The notes under the pieces were generated by a model. That model did not search any database. It was not told where the DNA came from and was given only the letters and a program-made list of their open reading frames with translations. From positions 27,001,039 to 27,065,038 of the forward strand of contig CM055097.1 in assembly GCA_029204225.1 (NCBI GenBank): DNA of 64,000 nucleotides. Direction: 5' to 3'. Source of the stretch: Diphasiastrum complanatum. Taxonomy: Eukaryota; Streptophyta; Lycopodiopsida; Lycopodiales; Lycopodiaceae. Shown here piece after piece: positions 21,530 to 34,625 of this stretch. Both the position numbers and the translations under genes were made by a program. How positions within the stretch are numbered: the stretch's first letter is position 1; every line of letters begins with the position of its first letter.

Positions 21530-22242
21530 ATGGGGTCACAGAAGCCATCTCTGTTGCTGGTAGGTGGAACGGGAAGAATGGGTGTGAATATTGCCTATGC
21601 CAGCTTAGAGCAAGGTTATTCTACCTATATTCTTACTCGATCGCTTACGGCTTCAGATCCAAGCAAAGCTCAGCTTTTGAATTCTTTTCGAAATTTGGGT
21701 GCTCAAATTTTGCAGGTTGGCTGACAGCTTTGCGTTCAGTAAGCTGTTTGGTTCTAGTTGATTGCATTATCTTGCCAGTCTTTCGGGAAAGTTTGACGTT
21801 ATAGCCATATGTGTTGCTTTTGAGAACTGAAACATATATATTCACAGCTTGATTGATTTACGTTAAGGGGCTTGAAGTGTATCCCTTTTATCGAGTAGGT
21901 TAGTTCTGCTTGGAAATTGCACCAAGAGTATATGATAGCTTAAGATATGCATTGGTTGTTTGTTGCTCAGATTAGTTTGACTACTATGTAATTTCGAGAA
22001 CTTACTCTCAGTTAAGAGAGAAATAACATACGGCTTCTTTACCGTTTAATGTAAGTGTGCGTGGCTGTGTGTGCGTGCTCTACTCAACAGGATAACTACA
22101 CAGGGATCACTTGAAGATCACGAGAGTCTTGTTACCGCTCTCAGGAAAGTCGACATTGTTATTTCAACAATCGCCGAAGAAAATTTACTGGAGCAACTCA
22201 ACCTAGTTCGTGCCATTAAGGAAGTCGGAACCATTAGGGTTT

Positions 22243-22278
<36 letters not shown>

Positions 22279-22919
22279 GTATTTGTACCTATTAATTACC
22301 TCTTCCTCTAACTATAAACTACTTGAAATTTGCGCAGAGGTTTCTTCCTTCCGAATTCGGTTCAGAAATCGATAAGGTTCACAAAGTTCACAATGTTCTT
22401 GAGCCTGTGGAAGCTGCAGTCTTGGCTCCGAAAAGAGAAATTAGACGTGCCGTTGAGGCTGCAGGGATACCATATACATGCATAATCAGTAACGCTATGG
22501 CAAGCGTATTCCTATCTTGCCTTGGACAATACGGTCGCACCGCACCTCCTACAGACAACGTTGTCATTCTGGGAGATGGCAATGCAAAAGGTGAGGTGAA
22601 CACTGTCACAGCAAGTCCACCAAACCTCTGAATGAGCCACAGTAAGGTACTCTAATCACAGATTACGGCTAAACTATGAAGTTTGAATGAACGCAGTGAT
22701 ATGGGTAGACGAAGCTGATATTGCGAAGTGTACCTTGAAAGCTATGACCGATCCTCGTGCCGTGAACATGAATGTGCATATCCGCCCAGCTGCCAACATA
22801 CTGTCGATGAACGAGGTGGTACAAATATGGGAAAAAAAAATTGGCAAGACTCTGGAGAAGACGTTCATACCAGAGGAAGACTTCGTGAAACGCATTAGAG
22901 GTAAACGCTCTCTTCTGCT

Positions 22920-22961
<42 letters not shown>

Positions 22962-25900
22962 GTGTGTTACTTCTTAATTTTCTTTTCTCGCTCGACTTTC
23001 GCACTATTGACTTCATTTAAGAGGGAGCACGAGGGTGTTCCCTTGTATTATTCTCTCTTATGAGAAGTGCATCCTGCTTTCACAATCTCCTACATGGCTC
23101 AAACTTCAAAAGAGTGCTTCAAAAGAGTGACCATGAGGGTGTTCCCTTGTCTTATTCTCTCTTGTGAGCTCCATGATCTCGGCATCATGTTTTCGCAAGC
23201 TCGTGCATAGCTTAACCCATGTTTTTAATCCTTGAAAGGGGGCCTACATCACTACTAGGCTTAACTAGTGCTCGTAAAAAAGTTTCAAACTATCCTTATA
23301 TAAAATTCACAAAACTATTATGAAAAGGTTAAAATAAAACCTTAAAACTTAATAAGATTTATAATTAAAACTAGTTAATTTTGAGTCATATAAAAAATTT
23401 ATAAATTTAAAATGAAGCAATAAAAAATGAATTTCAACAATTGGGCTGTTTGTATTTGTCAGTTTTTTGTGAGTACTGGGCTTAACCTTTAGCCTCTAAA
23501 AATATGTCCAAGCTTATCCTTCCATAGCTTGCAATTTTAATTTCATACACACATTTCTATTTTAGCTTTCATACTACTAGTATGTTTCAAGGTTATCTTT
23601 TAATCTAAAATTGTAACAAGATTTGGTGTTTGTAAAGCTATTTTTGTGGTAAGCTTTTAGTTAGAGTTTCACTTGAAACTTTGTTGAAAATTTTGCCTTT
23701 TTTTGAATGCCTTTGACTTGCATTGAACTCACAAATGTCATGTCTTCCCCCTTCCATGGGTCTCTACTTAGGGCATGAAAGAGCACTCAACTTGAACAAA
23801 GCATGGAAACAGTTATTTTCCACTAAAAGTACACATTTTCATGCATGGTTAGGGAGTCAAGTGCTCTCTAAAAAGAAATATCTTATACTCACTTTGATAA
23901 TGTGTGGATGTATGCATGTCCCATAGTCCAATTGTGGAGAAGCGTCCATCATGGTGGATATCTCATCATGTCACTTTCTAAGCATGCTCACTCTCAATAA
24001 TTGGGTTTCGTGTAATCCTTATTCTAGTAAGGCATGTCGCAGCCTCATCCAATGGTGTAGAAGACACCATCAAAGTGGAGAGAGATCCCAATCATTTGAT
24101 AAAATCGGGGGTAGAATAGAATAACTTCCAATATGGCCAAACAAAATCTCATTTATGCAGTAGTTTTGTTTTTTAAATAGAAAATTACACCTATATCTAT
24201 TTCACACAAACTAAAAAAACCTTAAACAACTTTTAGGTATTGTTTTTAAACCATAAACCTACACAATTTAAGATATGTTCCATAAAAATTTGAAAATTTG
24301 AAGTTGGTAGTCTTGAGACCTCCAAAGGGAGAAAACATAGTCCTCAAAAGAGACAACGTATTTTACTAGGTCAATTTCAATTCGAATATAATAAATAATA
24401 TAGGCTTTTTATGAGCATTGTGAAGCTCTTCACCTTCCTTGAAGGAGCCCCTTAGATTAGGTTAGTCCCACAATGTGATTTCAAGTGAGGTTTTTGAAAT
24501 TACACTCTCTGTCATTTTCTTTTATACTAGACAATTTTATATTTTTTGTAGTCATTTATTGGTCATGTATGTTTCATGTCTACCATTTAAATGAAAGTAT
24601 CAGAAGATTCATCCTCTGTATATATTCACTTGTTGTATTTTAGCATAACAATTTTTACAATTAACACCCTTAAATGAAATTTAAATTTCAAATATACCTG
24701 TCAAATAGAACCATAGTTTTATGTTTACCTTTCAGTTCAAAAATTTACACCAAGCAAATCTTTGACATGTATTGCAACTTACAAATACCAAGCCTATTCA
24801 AAATGTTTGATGGTCATTGTCGCAACATTCTTAAAGCTACTATATTTGTCTTTGATTACTAGATTATTTGAATTTACACCAAATGAATCTTTGACATATG
24901 TATTGCAACTTAAATATATCAAGCCTACCCAAAATGCTTCATGGTCATTGTTGCAACATTCTTAAAGCTACTATATTTGTCTTTGATTACTAGATTATTT
25001 GAATTCAAACATATACTTGTCTACTATCACATTTATTAGCCTCAATCCAAAGTGTGGATTGACAATGCATGCATGCCAATGTGGGCAAGTTGATGGTAAG
25101 TACTAAAAGTCTCAAGAAGTATGCTTCATGATTAGTACATTAGTCTTCTTTGCTTGTAATTGGCCCAATCGTCTTAAGTCAACTCCACCTGGTAAATAAT
25201 GGTCCTCCAACATATGGTGGGTTCGAGAGGAGTACTTCATCTTATACAAGTCAGTAGTCATACAAAAGAGACCACATAAGAGAAACTTGAGAGGCAATGA
25301 CATTGCTTTCAAAAGATGCAATTGAGTTGCCACTATGTAAAAAAGAGGGCTGGAGTTTAAGACTATTCCGGGAGGTCAATCGATATTAGAAGTTTTAGTA
25401 CAACATGTATATATGCATTCAGAAATCAAAGTACATGATATCAATCATCATGATCATCGAAAATGTAATTGTAAGTATATCAAAACATATGTACTCTACA
25501 ACAATCATAGGTGATTTTCTTTATTGATGCTTTTCAGATTATAATTTAAATGCTTCAACATTGTTTTTTTCTTTTAGATTTATATCCATCATGCATAAGT
25601 GAATGAGAGCCAACACAATCACTTGTAGGAATATTGGACGTGATTCACTCTGATGTTAGAAAGTTGCAATACAGAAGATGTCCAAAGGAACTTGCAGATT
25701 GTGGTATCTAACTTTATGAATATTTATATACGCCACAAACGGATGGAGGTTTTGGCAAGCTCGAAGAAATTCCATTGCCTAGTTTTTAAAGTGATGAGTG
25801 GCCTACTCCTGACAGCATTGTTTATGAATCCTTGAAATGCAAGCTACTCATTGATATTAGAAATGCTATGAAGATAAGCACATGCTCGAAAATTGTTCAC

Positions 25901-28900
25901 CTAAGTTGGTTTATTTCATTACATATATTTGTCGATTTTTTCTCAAGTGCTAGGACACCAACTTTATTTGTTTGCAAGGATTTATCATATGAGACTTTGT
26001 CAGATCTCATGGATCAAGGTTGGGATAGTAAAACAAATAATGACATAGAATGCAGGATTAAAAAGTCTTCAATGATCTTTCGTTATCATATCGAAAAACA
26101 AATGCCCAGTCTCACATTTAGCTATCAGAAATAGTACATGGCTACCACTGATCAAGACTTTGAACTAAATGGTTGTACAAACCGAATGGAGATAAGCATT
26201 ATCTACAATGAGAAATATTTGACTATGGTTGAGGTGGAAGAGCATTGGAAGCTTGATTTTATCAAAACAGAGCTCATGTTATTACAAACCAACAGATTTA
26301 TCATCAACGGAAGACTCGTAAGTACTTTATGTTTACTGCCATTTCAAAATAGTACAAAATCATTGAAAATGACATAATTTATAATTGCACATTCACTAAT
26401 ATTTGTCATGTCACAGATGCGAAAAAGACGAGCTGATAACGTGTTGCAAAGATCTACCTACAACAATTACCATTGTGAAAGAACAATAGTTTCAAATAAA
26501 GTTTAGTAGCATTATATAATGTGTACCACCCACAGTTGAATGAATCATTTTGTTGGGGTGACTGCAAAAAAAATTTAGCACACAAGAAATCAATTAAGAA
26601 ACTAAATCAATCATACTATCAAGCTTTTTTTATACATCAACTTTTAGTACTCTAGTTTTGCCGTCTTTCTCGAAGTCCTGAGTGGCAGCAATAATATATG
26701 TCTAGACTGAGTGTTGAATATTAGAAGCCTTACCAGTATGATTTGATAGGAATCAACGTGCTTTTGCTCCTCCTATGCTTGGCTTAGCTGGCATATTCTC
26801 ATTCTTTCCTGAAAGCTTTTCATCTTTTTGAATTTTGACATGTCCGTTATGAAGTCCTACTTTTGATAAAACATCTTCTAATTAAGAGATAGCTTCCTTT
26901 GCTGATGATGTTGGCTTACTATTCCAAGCAAAAACAATATGAAGATAAATGATCTTTTCTATTAATCTAACTTCTGCATGAAGAGTGCAAACATGCTCAT
27001 TTTTCAAGGGGATAGACAGCATATTCTGCATATTCTCTAATAATTCTTGTACTTCTAATAACATCTTTTGTCATTTCCATGCAGTACAAACAAGGGTGTT
27101 TTGATGTAGCACCTTGAGAGACATTATATATACATTTCAATGTTTTTAAATCACCTGCTAAGTGCCATTCAACTTTGAAGTCTCCAACTCTTGGAACATT
27201 GAGAAGTCCTCCATCCATATGGTCCTTGATGATCCTAGGATAAGATGTCCTTGAGAATGTTCATGATAATATATCATGATCTTCCTTCAGCACACCTGTC
27301 CAAAGAATTAATTAGACTTAGTTAACAAAAAATTAATACTATTCAATGAATGTAATGTAATAATGAGGCTAGTTACTTAAAACGTTGCCAACCACCATAT
27401 ATCATTTTCTGACTGGACACTGAATTTGAAATCTTCTTGGTCCTTCTGTTTGTGATAGTGCACCATTCATGAGAGTTATACTAATCCTCTCTATTTTTTG
27501 CCCTTTCACAATTTCTGACTCATCTAACTTAAGTACTATAATTATTTTGCCATTCACCTTTTCAAAGGTTATATCATAGAATGTGACGATGTATCTCAGA
27601 AAGTAATTTAGATCAACAAATAGGTTGTTTGATGAATTATAGGATATCGATTTTCCATAAGTTTCATACACCTCCTCAATATGAAATGGAGTTCCAATGA
27701 TCTTATGCATACCTATGTTTAATGTATCCCTCTCTTTCTTCAAGTGATATGTCCCAGGGATTGGGACTTTTTTAATTTGAACTTGCTTAAAAGCTTTTCT
27801 AATTATATTAAATATTGTTGCATATGCTTCTTTGCTAATACCTGCAAAATCACAAGCACCCTGAACTATAGTCTTATCTAAATTTTTTTGAATGTCCACC
27901 ATCAAAGACTTTGTTATTTTACATTTTACATTTGAACTCCTATTGTTCGTCATGAGCGTTCGGTGGATTTGCCTGTCAATATTGTGCTCAATGACATTCC
28001 TAGTGAAGCATTGTTTTTAATATTCCAAGGAGTTACAAATGCAGATCTGCAAAAAAAACAGATAGTTAACAGAATATTACCATAGCTAAAATTAAATCCA
28101 AATATCATTGAAAAACTTATAAAAATTAGAATATGCTTACTTGAATGCACGGATCCTTCTATTTCGATAGCCTCCTTTTGAAAGCGTTTGAATATCCTTG
28201 TAACTTTGTCGTTTTCGCTTCTTACTTCCAGCCTTCTTCTTTGCCAATTCCACATTCTTCAGTAATTGTAAGTTTTCAATACGAATAGATTGTAAGATTG
28301 ATTGCATTTGTTCTAGTTTTGATTTGATATTGATTGTTATCTTCTGTAATGATTCATTATTTTTTTTAAGTTGTTCATTTTTCTCTAACGTCTTTTGGAG
28401 ATGACAATCTCTATTTTGACAATAAGAGGATATTCGAATTAACTCACCTTCTAAAAAGTGAACTTTATTCATATAAAGTTGTTTTCGATGGTTCTGCAAT
28501 CTTTCACAATATCTTAGTAATCCACTATGTCCATTGAATATCCATGTAACTAAATGAGTTATTGAGGAGAATGTGGGATGTGTCAAAGTGCTTGGATCTT
28601 GTGGATATAATATTCCATCTATCCACAAATCCAAGTTTTTCTTTCCTTCTGCCCTGTAACGAGAACAATCCTCAACAGATATTTGAATTCCTTTGCCTCT
28701 TCTTCTCTGCAAAGGTGCCAAATCAATAGGGATATCCACATGTAGATGATACAATGTTGTCATCAGAAAAAACAATAGAGTAATCAGTTGCATCAAAGTA
28801 CTATGAACGAATTCTATGTAGCAAAACAAAATACTCATCTTCGATTATATTATATACTCTCTGTACAATCAATCCAATCTCCATGCTTGTATGCTTGATT

Positions 28901-30154
28901 CAAATTTGAAAATCCCGCTCATTTTTTCATTCCAATAGGTAGTTGGCGCTCATATTTCCGTTCCAATGTGAAGATGGCGTTCATAATTGGAGATGGCATT
29001 CCTTAAAGGGTCTTTTTGATATTGAGAACTCCTCTAATGAGGCAATAGAGTTTTTTAAACATAAACAAAAAGTCACACTTAGAAGAGCTCCATAGTATAT
29101 TTACTAATGTTGTTAAAACTACACGATGTATGGATAATAGACTGGTTGTTAACAATGACTATTGAAAATAGACTGGTTGTTAGCAATGACTATTGAAAAA
29201 GACTTTGGAACAATATCTATATGAGTATGACACTTATTGCAACTTTAATTTGTGGTGAATATTACAGGAGTTTTGAATCCAAAAAAGGCCTTATAAGGAG
29301 TGCCAACTAGGAGAAAGAGTTTCTAGAGAGATATATGCTCAAGGATGCCCAAATTTAGTTGTGGGCAATCATAATCTACGTTCACAGTATGGGAAATTGT
29401 GCACATTAGTTTCTTCACCTTAATTTGGGCTATTTCTAGACCTATCTGATGGGCAACTAGAGTCTATGTTTCACATTATGGGGCTTCGTGCCAACCTATG
29501 TAACAACACACATGGACACATTTTTGGGCTGTGTGGACATAGAATACTTGAAAGGTCAAAAAGGTATATTTACAAGGGTCTTTTGGAATTCATAGTTATC
29601 TAACTTTCAAGGCTAAGAATTGTCCAAACACATGATATCTAGCTAGTTCCAACTCTTTCAATGTTGGCTATCTCATTTCTTTAAACACTAGAATTATATC
29701 TGTATTACATTTGTGTAGCACATTTTCTTTGTCACCATTTAAAGCTTGAAGGCATATATGTAGGGCTAATTAGATTAGGCTTTTCCATGCAACTTAATTC
29801 TAGTAGACTTAATTTTGATCCGATGAGACTTGTTTTCTTTTACAAACATAATCTCATAGTTATGATCCAACAAGATTTGTTTTTGTTTTTTCATAAATAT
29901 AATCTCATAGTTATGCTTCATCTTCTATGTGCTTTCTAAAATCGATCGGCATATTCTTTGTAGAGTTCCAATTGTAAATTGGCCATTTTAATGCATGAAC
30001 TTATTACAAATGTTGTCAATTGTTTACAAAATGTTAACTTTACAAACAAATGAAACTTTTGATTATTTTTTTTTGTGAAAGTTTTATTTTAAATGAGTAG
30101 ATTATATACCATATTTAGTTGAGCATTTGATTCAACCATTTTGTTACTACATTT

Positions 30155-30223
<69 letters not shown>

Positions 30224-30488
30224 AAACAAAGTCATACAAACCATATTGATTATAGTCAATTATTTAAAGCTTATAGTTTCTTAGCAACAATACTAATATG
30301 AAATTCTTGATGCAGAGGAAAAACATCTAACCAGTAAAAAACTTGCCATATGTCACATGGTATTTATCAAAGGAGTCCTTGATGTGGAATTGGATCATGG
30401 TGATTTGGATGCTTCAAAGTTATATCCAGATGTCAAATATACAAGTGTAGAATCCTACTTAGATCATATTATGGTTGACATGGTTTGA
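21530..30488 (+). CDS. PCBER/PLR/isoflavone reductase-family NADPH reductase, complete, 5 exons
   Basis: Exons: 21530-21715, 22104-22238, 22338-22590, 22697-22900 and 30316-30488. All introns are GT-AG; phases are 0, 0, 1 and 1. The joined frame is 951 bp, 316 residues plus stop, close to the 305-315 usual for the family. Seen: NADPH motif G-G-T-G-R-M-G (residues 12-18), D-H-E-S-L-V, V-D-I-V-I-S-T, R-F-L-P-S-E-F-G (108-115), Lys139 in A-P-K-R-E-I-R-R at the known catalytic Lys position, G-I-P-Y-T, V-I-L-G-D-G-N-A-K, W-E-K-K-I-G-K-T-L-E-K and, in the last exon, S-K-L-Y-P-D-V-K-Y-T-S-V. Family members reduce phenylcoumaran, pinoresinol/lariciresinol or isoflavonoid substrates with NADPH in the cytosol. 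The usual S-N-F-F-A-G-Y-F pocket segment reads S-N-A-M-A-S-V-F (about 157-164), so the substrate cannot be predicted. Intron 4 is 7.4 kb and holds foreign element genes. (CT)n runs lie just inside introns 2 and 4. Confidence 0.93.
22245..22274 (+). repeat. (TC)n in intron 2 of the reductase
   Basis: About 15 TC units starting 6 bp after the exon 2 donor. Confidence 0.85.
22923..22959 (+). repeat. (CT)n at the start of intron 4
   Basis: About 18 CT units starting 22 bp after the exon 4 donor, upstream of the 7-kb TE-bearing part of the intron. Confidence 0.85.
24744..25003. repeat. 129-bp tandem duplication in intron 4
   Basis: Unit 1 (from 24744) and unit 2 (from 24873) run from TTTACACC to GATTATTTGAATT and differ at roughly one base in ten. 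Confidence 0.8.
25640..26440 (+). pseudogene. Plus-strand protein-coding relic in intron 4, unknown
   Basis: A plus-strand reading of moderate complexity runs from about 25640 through frames at 25832-26134 and 26138-26320, broken by a few stops. It ends at a good donor, ACTC|GTAAGT (26312-26325). A CAG acceptor near 26415 precedes another short frame. The predicted protein is hydrophilic with charged residues and no motif I recognise. It lies tail-to-tail with the minus-strand element gene at 26560-28763. It could be a second gene of that element or a separate insertion. Confidence 0.4.
26560..28763 (-). pseudogene. Unknown transposase-like element gene, copy A (minus strand, in reductase intron 4)
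   Basis: Three exons on the minus strand: 28763-28141, 28046-27377 (frame break near 27955), and 27295 down to about 26560. Exon 1 starts M-T-T-L-Y-H-L and holds a coiled coil (about 60 residues rich in L, E, K, Q) followed by the basic run K-K-A-G-S-K-K-R-K-R. Exon 2 has C-D-F-A-G-I-S-K-E-A-Y-A-T, Y-N-S-S-N-N-L-F-V-D and V-L-K-L-D-E-S-E-I-V-K-G-Q-K, ending near I-W-W-L-A. Exon 3 has F-K-V-E-W-H-L-A-G-D-L-K-T-L-K, then H-P-C-L-Y-C and H-A-E-V-R-L-I-E-K. The spaced acidic residues and C-x2-C resemble a DDE-type transposase core, but I cannot name the family. Stops and frameshifts show it is decayed. Copy B at 36595-38024 shares the exon 1/2 border and many residues. Confidence 0.7.
28995..29304. 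repeat. Inverted-repeat (MITE-like) unit beside copy A
   Basis: The left end GGCATTCCTTAAAGGGTC (from 28995) and the reverse complement of the right end (GGCACTCCTTATAAGGCC, ending 29304) match over about 25 bp with few changes, forming a 310-bp unit with terminal inverted repeats and no ORF. A third related end lies at 36222-36248 beside copy B. The unit also contains a 32-bp tandem duplication at about 29129-29195. Confidence 0.55.
30159..30221 (+). repeat. (CT)n 95 bp before the last reductase exon
   Basis: About 31 CT units. Confidence 0.9.
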
Positions 30489-31820
30489 AATTAGGTGGAA
30501 TATTGGAGATTGCTTCTCTATTAGAGTCTGAACTTTCAAATTTGTATATGCAGTAACATCTAGACTAGACTAATAAATGCTTAGTAGCATAGTAATATGA
30601 AAATGAATGTCTCAAGTGTGGATTGCACATATAGAATCTCTTTTTAAACCTTCTATGTATGCTCTCATTGCACTCCTTATTTGACTTGAAAAAATATATG
30701 TCAGCCACTAGACAAAATTGGAGATGAATTATTTTATTTTGTGTGTTATAATGGCAAATTTTGGACCAATTTCATACTTACTTTGAAAGCATTCATGCAT
30801 AAGCAATATACAATTGTTCCTACTTGAAACTCACAAGGTGATCAACTCAAGTTTGCATAATGTTTGGCCATATTTTGATCACTCTTGACATTCTCACCTC
30901 CTAATTGTATATCTCTTGCATATGAAACAAAATATCAACAACCTTTTAAAGTTTGATCCCTTCAATCTCAAGAACAATAGATTAAAATCTATGGTCAAAT
31001 GCTTATTATTATTGTGAAAAAACTCAATCAATGGACATACTTCTCTCATTTGGTACTTTTCTTGATGCATATGCCCTAAGCATATCTTCGATAACTTGAT
31101 CAGTTTATTTTAATGTCTCCCCTTCTACCTTTGGAAGATAAAAAAAAACTCAAACAAAGTGAACTCTCAAGTTTACCAAAAATGTCAACCAGAAGTGTCG
31201 AATGAATTTACTATCTTGATCACTTACTTGAGAAAAAAAAATGTTTACATAATCAAATATTTCTTGCTTTTTAAAGGGTTTTGAAAAATATCATGAGATT
31301 GTTTTATGGATATTTTTTTATGATCAAACTATGGCAATATTTCAAAAACGGACAATTAGAAAGTCAAGACTATATCATGAGATTGTTTTATGGATAATTT
31401 TTTATGATCAAACTATGGCAATATTTCAAAAACGGACAATTAGAAAGTCAAAACTTGAATATGAGAAATCATGAAAGTTAAATTTAAATTCAATGGCACC
31501 GGTGATTTGAAAGCATTGAAATGTATGTGCAACATTTCACATGAGGCAACAACAAATGATCCATTTTTTTATTGCATTAAATATTGTTATAACATGAACA
31601 TGGGACAATCAAATATTGCTCTATAACAAGAGAGCTAGAAGATTTAAATTTCAAATGTGTTCTATCAATATTTTCTTTGAAAGACATCCACATTTGCACT
31701 TCTTTAAGTAATGCATGGAATGCATTGAAGAAGGTTTATGAATAAAAGTCCACTTCAAAAGGAAAACCTTCTAGAGTTACCAAAAGGAAGAGGAAAGTGC
31801 TCAAATTTTTATCTTAAGAG
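30489..31820. other. Downstream of the reductase, no gene; 84-bp tandem duplication
   Basis: A/T-rich, with no coding domain seen. An 84-bp unit beginning TCATGAGATTG is duplicated at 31291 and 31375 with one indel and two substitutions. Confidence 0.5.
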
Positions 31821-31828
31821 TTAAACCC

Positions 31829-32420
31829 TTGAATGATGGTTTATTATATATAGATCAAAGCATTAAGGATGTAGAACTTCTTCAAGTTATGCTTAATGGC
31901 TTGTTAGATTATCATGCTAACCTTGTACAAAGGTTTGTCATCCAAACACTTTGCCAAGTGTCGAAGACTTGCAAGAGACCTTGGTGGTTGAAAAGCATAG
32001 TGGACAAGCAAGAGGAGGGGGCACATCTATGCATGGTGGAGAAGAAGAGGCATTATTCTCAAAGGGTAAGTTCAAAGGCAAAGAAAAACGTAAGGGGTTT
32101 CAGAAAGGCAACTTTGATCAAGGAGAGGCTTCTATCTTTGGTAGCAAGAAAAGAGATAAATCAAAGTTAAAGTGTTTTTATTGGGGACATTTTCATAATG
32201 AATTTTTTACAAGGAAGAGAGCTCAAGGAGAGAAGCAATGCAATCTCACTTTAGGTGAGAATGAACAAAATGCATGTGATTCTCTTTGAATGTCTTCTAC
32301 CTTGTTATCTAGTGAAGGTGATATTGATTTATGGTGGATTCATAGTGGAGCAAGCTCTCGCATGACAAGGCACGATTACTTTTCATCCTTGATGACCTAT
32401 GAAGAGAGCTCATTATTCTA
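31829..32420 (+). pseudogene. Ty1/Copia gag C-terminus and protease relic
   Basis: The frame from 31951 reads basic, G/K-rich sequence and then a degenerate zinc knuckle (C-F-Y-W-G-H-F-H in place of C-x2-C-x3-G-H). After one stop it reads W-W-I-H-S-G-A-S-S-R-M-T, which is the Copia protease motif W-x-x-D-S-G-A-S with the catalytic Asp changed to His. The relic stops at about 32420, where LINE sequence begins. Confidence 0.75.
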
Positions 32421-32423
32421 CCA

Positions 32424-32760
32424 CTGATCATGTCCTTACACTTCATTCCATCATTTGAGAAGGCCAAGCAGAGACAAGAGAGAGTTTATTGTTGCTTTGC
32501 TAATTTCAGGAAAGCCTTTGACTTGGTCCCACGATCCTTGCTTATTCAGAGATTACAAAACCTAGGGTTCTCCACAAATACAGTTTTGGCAGTTATGGCA
32601 CTATATGTGAGAGTTTGGGATTGTTTTAGAGGAGAGTCCGACATTTCAGATCTAATATTGAGCACTATTGGGGTGAAGCAGGGTTGTTTCTTATCACCTA
32701 CTTTATTTGGATTATATTGATGAGCTTGAGGAGGTCATTAGTCGAGATTATGGTTTGCTC
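32424..32760 (+). pseudogene. LINE reverse transcriptase fragment
   Basis: The frame includes R-V-Y-C-C-F-A-N-F-R-K-A-F-D-L-V (motif A, first Asp changed to Asn), L-Q-N-L-G-F-S and G-V-K-Q-G-C-F-L-S-P-T-L-F (motif B). It ends before motif C. It is the same LINE family as 6738-9142 but clearly diverged. It is bordered on both sides by Copia gag sequence. Confidence 0.88.
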
Positions 32761-32762
32761 TA

Positions 32763-33203
32763 ATGGTAGACAAACTTGATGGTTCAAATTACCACTTATG
32801 GAAATTCAAGATGAGGGTAGTACTGATGGCCAAGGAGCTTTGGGAAATAGTCGTTGGAACCGAACTACTTCCCAATGTCGATGAGCAAGCCATTTCCATG
32901 TGGAAGCTCAGTGATGACAAGGCTTTCGCCTTGATCACCCTTAATGTCTCCGACACACAGATTGGCCACATCAAACAAGATCGATCTTCGAAAGAGGTTT
33001 GGGATATATTAAACACACACTGTGAAGTGAGAGATGTCACTGTAAAGCTGCATCTGAGGAGAAAGTTTATCTCAATCAGAATGTCAGAAAGTGATTCTAT
33101 TCAGAATCACATTAATCAATATAAGACTCCGTTAGAGCAGATGTCGACAATAGGTTTAGTGATCGAAAACTCTGACACTGTAATTGTTGGATTATTTTTT
33201 TGA
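32763..33203 (+). pseudogene. Ty1/Copia gag N-terminal (UBN2-type) fragment
   Basis: A 146-codon frame starts L-D-G-S-N-Y-H-L-W-K-F-K-M, contains A-I-S-M-W and H-I-K-Q-x-x-S-S-K-E-V-W-D-I-L, and continues to S-E-S-D-S-I-Q-N-H-I. This is the typical order of the gag polyprotein of plant Copia elements. It ends without the zinc knuckle, which lies upstream at 31951-32230, so the two gag parts are in reversed order with a LINE piece between. Confidence 0.85.
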
Positions 33204-34460
<1,257 letters not shown>

Positions 34461-34625
34461 AAGATATAAATATTTAGTTCAACTTTTTCAGTGGTTTTAT
34501 AGAAGATCATGATTTAGATATCAAGCTAAAAACTCGCCAAGTATTATGATATTTCGAAAGGCATTCAAATTCATAACAAAAGAGAGATCCTTGTAATATA
34601 TCAAAAATCTATTACAGAAAATTGT

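Noticed and set aside
22388-22895. Minus-strand ORFs across reductase exons 3 and 4
   Set aside because: Antisense shadows of the well-supported reductase exons.
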